Translations under genes and position numbers: made by a program
DNA from: Prevotella sp.
GTDB taxonomy: Bacteria; Bacteroidota; Bacteroidia; Bacteroidales; Bacteroidaceae
Direction: 5' to 3'
NCBI GenBank assembly: GCA_024681875.1
Contig: JAILAA010000189.1
Coordinates: 1 to 64,000 of the forward strand
Length of the DNA stretch: 64,000 bases
Shown here: piece after piece, positions 60,601 to 64,000 of the stretch
Numbering within the stretch: position 1 is the stretch's first letter
How the letters are laid out: every line of letters starts with the position of its first letter
The notes under the pieces: generated by a model
Seen by the model: the letters and a program-made list of their open reading frames with translations, nothing else
Database searches by the model: none
Told to the model about the DNA's origin: nothing

Positions 60601-61427
60601 ATCGAGTTTATGCTAAAGTCTACGTTGGTGCCGGTTAATCCCAATTGGTCGCCAATAGTTGTGTCCCACTTGTGGGCCTGCTTGTCATAGACGAAGAGCG
60701 TTCCCTGGCCATAGAGCCAAATGTTGTCGAGCTGGTCGGCAAAGACTTTCAAAGTATTGGTATTGCGCAGACGACGCTGTGCAATCTCCATATTTCTCCA
60801 CGGTGTTGTCTGCTGTCGGCTGACATTGCAACAGACGATGCGACCATCACTGTAGACCACGAGAGCGCCATCGAGACATTCACCAATGGAGCACACCTCC
60901 CCCTGCGGTATGGCGTAGGCACTGTTGGTGTAGCCGAACTCATAGATGAGCTGCTGCTGCATGTTGTAGCAGACAACGCCCTTGTTGGGGATATAGCCCC
61001 AAAGATTGAGCTTGCTGTCAATATAGATGATGGTGGGCATGCCGTCAACGCCAAGACGTGCAAAGGCTTGGCGCAGGTCGCGCTCGAAGCTCTCTGACTG
61101 AGCGTGATAAATGCAATAGCCTGCGGCTGTTTTAATCCACAGCTCACCTCCTATGCCTTCCTGAATGCTCTCGATGTAGCTGTCAGGCAGCGACGAACCG
61201 TCTTGGGAATCGGTCTGAAAATGCTTGAACAGATAGCCGTCATAGCGGTAGAGTCCGGCAGGTGTGCCAAACCACATAAAACCTCGGTTGTCTTTTAATA
61301 TGCAGTTAATTTGGCTTGATGTCAGTCCGTTGCGGGCACTAAGCGTCTTAAAGACTTCCTGCGCATCGCTGCCGAGGGGCCATAACTGGCCTATGATGAG
61401 TGACAGAACAAACAATATTCTTTTCAT
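57651..61427 (-). CDS. HTCS-like regulator without a kinase domain
   Basis: This 1258-residue membrane protein has a signal peptide (ILFVLSLIIGQLWPLGSDAQ), a periplasmic two-bladed ligand sensor (many DNRGFMWFGTPAGLYRYDG-like propeller units) and a Y_Y_Y domain, one transmembrane helix (~782-805), a helical segment (~815-905), a receiver-like domain (~934-1050), an acidic linker (~1051-1148) and an AraC helix-turn-helix (~1149-1258, ending SPSEYRQRYRK). It matches the hybrid two-component systems that regulate polysaccharide use. Unlike those it lacks the ATPase (N, G1, G2 boxes), the H-box reads SDELRQPM with Asp for His, and the receiver has VVCKQNMEG with Lys for the phospho-Asp. No polysaccharide locus is next to it. 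Confidence 0.9.
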   Translation of the reverse strand: MKRILFVLSLIIGQLWPLGSDAQEVFKTLSARNGLTSSQINCILKDNRGFMWFGTPAGLYRYDGYLFKHFQTDSQDGSSLPDSYIESIQEGIGGELWIKTAAGYCIYHAQSESFERDLRQAFARLGVDGMPTIIYIDSKLNLWGYIPNKGVVCYNMQQQLIYEFGYTNSAYAIPQGEVCSIGECLDGALVVYSDGRIVCCNVSRQQTTPWRNMEIAQRRLRNTNTLKVFADQLDNIWLYGQGTLFVYDKQAHKWDTTIGDQLGLTGTNVDFSINSMAGDRSGNIWMATSRNGLMRININTHEMEPVELRTMGLFQRTSQAKSIESVYVDNSDLLWVGTAKSGVAFFGMNIYKFESQMIGDVTAIAQDSAGQIYYGTSDAGIIGYEGRLASQKVSALAYTKDGSLWVGSRKNGLTRISDGRVTIYSTTNDSLRSTVINDHINALCTDRNGNLWVATDGGLQVYNLRQQLFSTYNRESRKLHTNSITSLHYASGNRMLIGTAEGLLILDISTQDIRQYIGNSTSMQKFTNNYITQVFEDSRGLIWIGTREGVNVLNQENDNLDILTEKQGLCNNNICGIAEDNNHNIWISTTGGISRIVLQRNHEEGTYSYSLYNYSSFDGLQSDEFNIGSIFTTSDGNVLMGGIYGVSQMRQKSASEKSALPPVMLTQLYVGEEEIFTGHEYDGNVILKQALNESTSIHLNSDQNTITIKFGGGDYNQSERLQFMYWMENLDNDWHNGDAMKHGVTFEDLSSGTYKLHVKAISADGNISNAERVLEIIVDKPWFLQWWMLLFYAIVILTVIYLWKKGIDQIRELWRRKNAVIAELAQQREDIKAASDELRQPMSRMTSIIMNLAEKEGTTEERDQLNALHSQMLTIITRVSDMQASLEHPEEKAKKAVNHTYELNNHGMMELPELINDELTSEIRASSDSPTAKFRIYFIDDSIDFLKFVTARLKYVYNFHPYDDVRKAAQDIEAMIPDLVVCKQNMEGMTGSELCNNIKTHPKLNKIKVIILTDSKLTPSEMASQDITLSADDYMSKPFNIREAAMRFNKLLGISEFELTNNLIEGAETRMLESHNSSMTTATETLPETTQMMTGQVIEDEQIKALAVTSIRSHQNEQKEEEKEIDESEQKYDFTYEESESESFSMSDAMDQQLITSIEQYVQQNMSRGPINLEEMAGAMGMSMKPFFQKVRDVTGKTPAEVVRDLRLKHACVLLQRTNINMSELANNIGFATAEHFMNMFKERFGISPSEYRQRYRK

Positions 61428-61458
61428 AGTCGTTAGATTCTCTTCCAAAACATTAAAT

Positions 61459-62409
61459 TTAAGGCAACATACAGGAGTAATGGTCTACCACGCCTATGAG
61501 CTGGTTATCGTCGTTAACCACCAGCACAGAGTGGATTTTATGTTTCTGCATGATGCTTTGTATTTCAGTTATCTTTGTATGAGGCTTGACGCATTTGGGC
61601 TGTCGCGTCATAATGTCGCTAACAGTATGGTCGAAGAACGCAGCACGCCAACGTTCGATGGCACGGCGAATGTCGCCGTCGGTAATGAGTCCTGCGATGC
61701 GACCGTCAATCTCGGCCACGCCTAAGCCCAGCTTTCCCTCGGAAACCAGCATGATGGCCTCACCCAAGTGCATCTCAGGCGTCAGCAAAGGCAGATTGGT
61801 GCTTCGCATGACATCAGCAGCCGTAGTAAGCAGGCGCTTGCCTAACTCACCTCCTGGGTGCAGGTGGGCAAAGTCCTGCGGCTGAAACTGCCGTTTCTGC
61901 ATCAGTGCAATGGCCAATGCGTCACCCATAGCCAATGTAGCCGTGGTCGAGCTGGTAGGCGCCAGATTCAGGGGACAGGCCTCACGCTCTACACTGATGT
62001 TCAGGTGAAATGTAGAGTATTTGGCCAAGAGCGAAGCTGGATTCCCCGTCATGGCAATAATGGGGATCTGTTGATGCAGCACCATAGGTATAAAGCGCAG
62101 CAACTCGTCGGTGAGCCCAGAGTTGGAGATAGCCAGCACTACATCGTCGCTGGTCATCACGCCCAAATCGCCATGATAGACGTCGAGGGGGTTGATGAAA
62201 AAGGAGGGCGTGCCTGTGGACGAGAAGGTTGCGGCAATCTTCGCACCTATGTGTCCGCTCTTGCCCACACCGGTGACAATGACCTTACCTTTGCAAGCCA
62301 GCATCAGTTCGACGGCCTTGTCAAACTGGTCGTCCATCTTTGGAATAAGGTCGAGCAGGGCTTCTGCCTCGTCGCGTATAGCTTGTATGCCGTATTCTCG
62401 TGTAGTCAC
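61459..62409 (-). CDS. kdsD: KpsF/GutQ family arabinose-5-phosphate isomerase
   Basis: This enzyme makes D-arabinose 5-phosphate from ribulose 5-phosphate for Kdo. The SIS domain has VTGVGKSGHIGAKIAATFSS and NPLDVYHGDLG, with SSTTATLAMGDALAIAL following, then HLHPGGELGKRL, and two CBS domains (VMRSTNLPLLTP and SDIMTRQPKCVKPHTK). No ATG fits the N-terminus. The GTG at 62409 gives VTTREYGIQAIRDEA, the usual family start (about 316 residues), while TTG at 62487 would add 26 residues encoded by simple repeats and overlap kdsA. It is the second gene after kdsA, whose product uses its product. Confidence 0.93.
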   Translation of the reverse strand: MTTREYGIQAIRDEAEALLDLIPKMDDQFDKAVELMLACKGKVIVTGVGKSGHIGAKIAATFSSTGTPSFFINPLDVYHGDLGVMTSDDVVLAISNSGLTDELLRFIPMVLHQQIPIIAMTGNPASLLAKYSTFHLNISVEREACPLNLAPTSSTTATLAMGDALAIALMQKRQFQPQDFAHLHPGGELGKRLLTTAADVMRSTNLPLLTPEMHLGEAIMLVSEGKLGLGVAEIDGRIAGLITDGDIRRAIERWRAAFFDHTVSDIMTRQPKCVKPHTKITEIQSIMQKHKIHSVLVVNDDNQLIGVVDHYSCMLP

Positions 62410-62480
62410 TCTTAATTCTAAATTCTTAATTCTCACTCGCCAAAGACGACAACTCTTAACTCTTAATTCTAAATTCTTAA
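62409..62480. repeat. TTAATTCTAAATTCTTAA repeats across the kdsA-kdsD junction
   Basis: Two clusters (62409-62435 and 62451-62480) of the intergenic AATTCTAAATTC type. They include the kdsA stop codon (TAG at 62469-62471) and the last kdsA residues QLRI, and the region just before kdsD. Confidence 0.8.
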
Positions 62481-63233
62481 CTGACAAACGAGCTCCTCGA
62501 GTTTGTCTAACTCCAGCATGTTCGCTGCATCGCTGAGCCCCTCATCGGGCTTGGGATGCACCTCAAAGAAGTAGCCAGTAGCGCCAAAAGCCTTAGCGGC
62601 CAGGGCCATAGGGGGCACGAAGCGGCGATCGCCGCCCGTCTTGCCGTCGCGGGCATCGGGGCGCTGAACGCTGTGGGTGCAGTCCATGATGACAGTCGGC
62701 ACGATGTCGAGCATATCGCAGATGTTGCGGAAGTCCACCACCAGCGTACCATAGCCCATCATGTTGCCACGCTCGGTAAGCCAAACCTCCTTTGCACCGC
62801 TCTCCATCGCTTTCTCCACGGGGTAGCGCATGTCGCGGCCACTGAGGAACTGTGCCTTCTTGATGTTTACGGTGCGCCCCGTCTTCGAAGCGGCCACCAG
62901 CAGGTCGGTCTGACGGCAGAGGAAAGCAGGAATCTGCAGCACGTCGCACACCTGTCCGGCTGCCTCAGCCTGCCACGCCTCGTGGATGTCGGTCAACACA
63001 CGCAGGCCGTAGCGGCTCTTCACGTCAGCCAGCATCTGCAAGCCACGCTCCAGCCCTGGCCCGCGGAATGAGCGGATGCTAGTACGGTTGGCCTTGTCGA
63101 AGGAAGCCTTAAAGATGATGTCGGTGCCCAGTCTTTGGTTGATTTCAACCAGACGCTGCGCCACAGTGTCGAGCAGTTCTGCCGACTCTATGACGCAAGG
63201 CCCTGCAATGAACGTTGGCTGTGTAGCTGTCAT
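62469..63233 (-). CDS. kdsA: 3-deoxy-8-phosphooctulonate synthase
   Basis: KdsA condenses PEP with arabinose 5-phosphate to Kdo-8-phosphate for the LPS core. The 254-residue TIM-barrel protein begins FIAGPCVIESAELLDTVAQR, has IIFKASFDKANRTSIRSFRG, VLTDIHEAWQAE, and VWLTERGNMMGYGTLVVD, and the C-terminal block DCTHSVQRP with a metal-ligand region. The ATG at 63233 is chosen because the in-frame ATG at 63269 lies inside the promoter box. It is the first gene of the pair with kdsD. The final residues and the stop codon lie in a simple repeat. Confidence 0.97.
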   Translation of the reverse strand: MTATQPTFIAGPCVIESAELLDTVAQRLVEINQRLGTDIIFKASFDKANRTSIRSFRGPGLERGLQMLADVKSRYGLRVLTDIHEAWQAEAAGQVCDVLQIPAFLCRQTDLLVAASKTGRTVNIKKAQFLSGRDMRYPVEKAMESGAKEVWLTERGNMMGYGTLVVDFRNICDMLDIVPTVIMDCTHSVQRPDARDGKTGGDRRFVPPMALAAKAFGATGYFFEVHPKPDEGLSDAANMLELDKLEELVCQLRI

Positions 63234-63266
63234 GTCCTTGCTTCTTCTCTTTCTATTTTCAATCGG

Positions 63267-63274
63267 CAAAGGTA
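63267..63274 (-). promoter_or_regulatory. Promoter -7 box of kdsA
   Basis: TACCTTTG on the minus strand, 34 bp before the ATG at 63233. A GTTAGGAGTGAG simple repeat lies just upstream (63281-63312). Confidence 0.65.
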
Positions 63275-63579
63275 CAAAAGAGTTAGGAGTTAGGAGTGAG
63301 GAGTGAGAAGTTTATCTGTTGCGTTTAACATTATTTATCTTTTACAGACTAAAAAAATGCCTTGTGATTCACTCCGTTTTGTCAAAAAAAAGTTTCCACT
63401 TTCTTTACAAATAAAAAACACATTCTAGAAGGGGAATGAAAGACTTTTAAAGGATTCAGGCAAAAGAAGGGATGGAATGAAGGTTTGAAAATTGCACACA
63501 TCTATGCTTTCTGTGCAGCATTTAGGCTTCTTAATGCGTCTATTTTTCATTTTTTGTAGTATGCTTACGTTCAAAAACA

Positions 63580-63635
63580 GGCTCCGCGTGAAAAAATCTA
63601 GGCTGGATTTTTTTGCGCGGAGCCTAGATTTTTTC
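63580..63635. repeat. Two overlapping, mutually exclusive hairpins (GGCTCCGCG element)
   Basis: Hairpin A: 63580-63598 with 63606-63624 (19 bp, two mismatches). Hairpin B: 63590-63604 with 63621-63635 (15 bp, perfect). They share bases, so only one can form. Hairpin A is a relative of the one at 29295. Confidence 0.7.
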
Positions 63636-63958
63636 ATTGGGAAGTCTCAAAAACGGCAAAAACCACCTTAAAAATCTATCAATCAGAAAGATAGCAAACA
63701 TCTTCTATTTTGCGATATTTTCGGCCAAGGAAACATTTGGTGAATTCTACGCGGTTCTGAAAGGCGTTCAGCATACAGTTTGTAAAGAAAAATGACAGTT
63801 TTCTATGTTCCGAAAACTGAGGAAATCAGCAGGCAAAAATTGTAAATGAGAGCACGTTTATAGATAATATTGAACATATGGAGCCTTTTTTTAATACTTT
63901 TCGGGGCAATTTGTGTAAGTTTTTGTCTTTATAGGCTTATTATTTCAGAAATTTTATC

Positions 63959-63966
63959 TAATTTTG
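63959..63966 (+). promoter_or_regulatory. Possible promoter -7 box near the window end
   Basis: TAATTTTG with no clear TTTG box upstream. The gene it would serve lies outside the window. Confidence 0.4.
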
Positions 63967-64000
63967 CACGTCAAAAACGTAATATGTAAAACTGAAAACA

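Larger units (their letters stand above)
63313..64000. other. Long non-coding gap at the window end
   Basis: No credible gene in 688 bp. Contents: a two-way hairpin element at 63580-63635, AT-rich DNA, and a TAATTTTG box at 63959-63966 that could serve a gene beyond the window. The layout resembles the gap at 29004-29522. Confidence 0.55.

Noticed and set aside
63234..63269. Upstream in-frame ATG of kdsA at 63269
   Set aside because: It overlaps the TACCTTTG promoter box; the start at 63233 fits the family.
63425..63637. 70-codon open frame on the minus strand in the end gap
   Set aside because: Its codons cover the hairpin element, its composition is that of AT-rich non-coding DNA, and no promoter precedes it.

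Overview
The window looks like a chromosomal segment of a Bacteroidales bacterium, most likely Prevotella or a close relative (Prevotellaceae). The evidence is a repeated promoter type (TAnnTTTG at about -7, often with TTTG about 19-20 bp upstream), few Shine-Dalgarno sites, an LpxC-FabZ fusion, a DUF4421/DUF1460 pair, a DUF2027-Smr protein, a fused sensor-AraC regulator, and secreted proteins ending in a short GLYI..GKK..IK tail. Coding DNA is GC-balanced and gaps are AT-rich. I see no rRNA, tRNA, integrase, transposase or CRISPR array.

Layout. 1-7.4 kb: the end of an unknown gene, pyruvate phosphate dikinase, an envelope operon (Gfo/Idh/MocA oxidoreductase, DUF4421, DUF1460) and an AAA_14-type ATPase. 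7.4-8.1 kb: a repeat-rich gap that leads into the structured leader of ribosomal protein S1. 8.1-26 kb: S1, a zinc metalloprotease, DUF1015, YigZ, an M48 lipoprotein, TraX, a Rid-fold protein, an outer-membrane barrel, a DPP-IV-type peptidase, a GldB-like lipoprotein, DUF4861, a glycosyltransferase, MtaB and a small lipoprotein. 26-36 kb: a LysM/glucosaminidase, NAD synthetase, DUF2027-Smr, a beta-helix lipoprotein, then the operon lpxC/fabZ-coaW-nspC and a polyprenol-phosphate mannosyltransferase. 36-46 kb: a secreted metalloprotein, a membrane glycosyltransferase, a decayed gene, the ribosomal operon rplM-rpsI-rpsB-tsf and a secreted endonuclease I with a nitroreductase. 46.7-52.5 kb: operon lpxA-miaA-PBP1A-helicase. 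52.6-56.3 kb: a probable small RNA and an operon for an L-fucose-like sugar (amidohydrolase/lactonase, FucP-type permease, zinc dehydrogenase). 56.3-63.3 kb: a phospholipase D-type enzyme, a giant regulator, and kdsA with the arabinose-5-phosphate isomerase.

Several genes serve envelope building: LpxC/FabZ and LpxA for lipid A, KdsA and KpsF for Kdo, PBP1A and the LysM enzyme for peptidoglycan, and the glycosyltransferases for surface glycans. Others serve translation and tRNA modification (S1, L13, S9, S2, EF-Ts, MiaA, MtaB).

The most unusual items are: (i) an HTCS-like regulator with a propeller sensor, a transmembrane helix, a receiver whose phospho-acceptor Asp is Lys, and an AraC domain, but no kinase ATPase domain and Asp in place of the H-box His; (ii) two independent 21-bp tandem arrays just upstream of canonical promoters; (iii) a promoter-to-terminator unit with no reading frame, a candidate small RNA; (iv) simple repeats of the intergenic kind lying in frame inside at least seven genes, where they make signal peptides, loops, linkers or termini; and (v) a hairpin element present in both long non-coding gaps near 29.3 and 63.6 kb.
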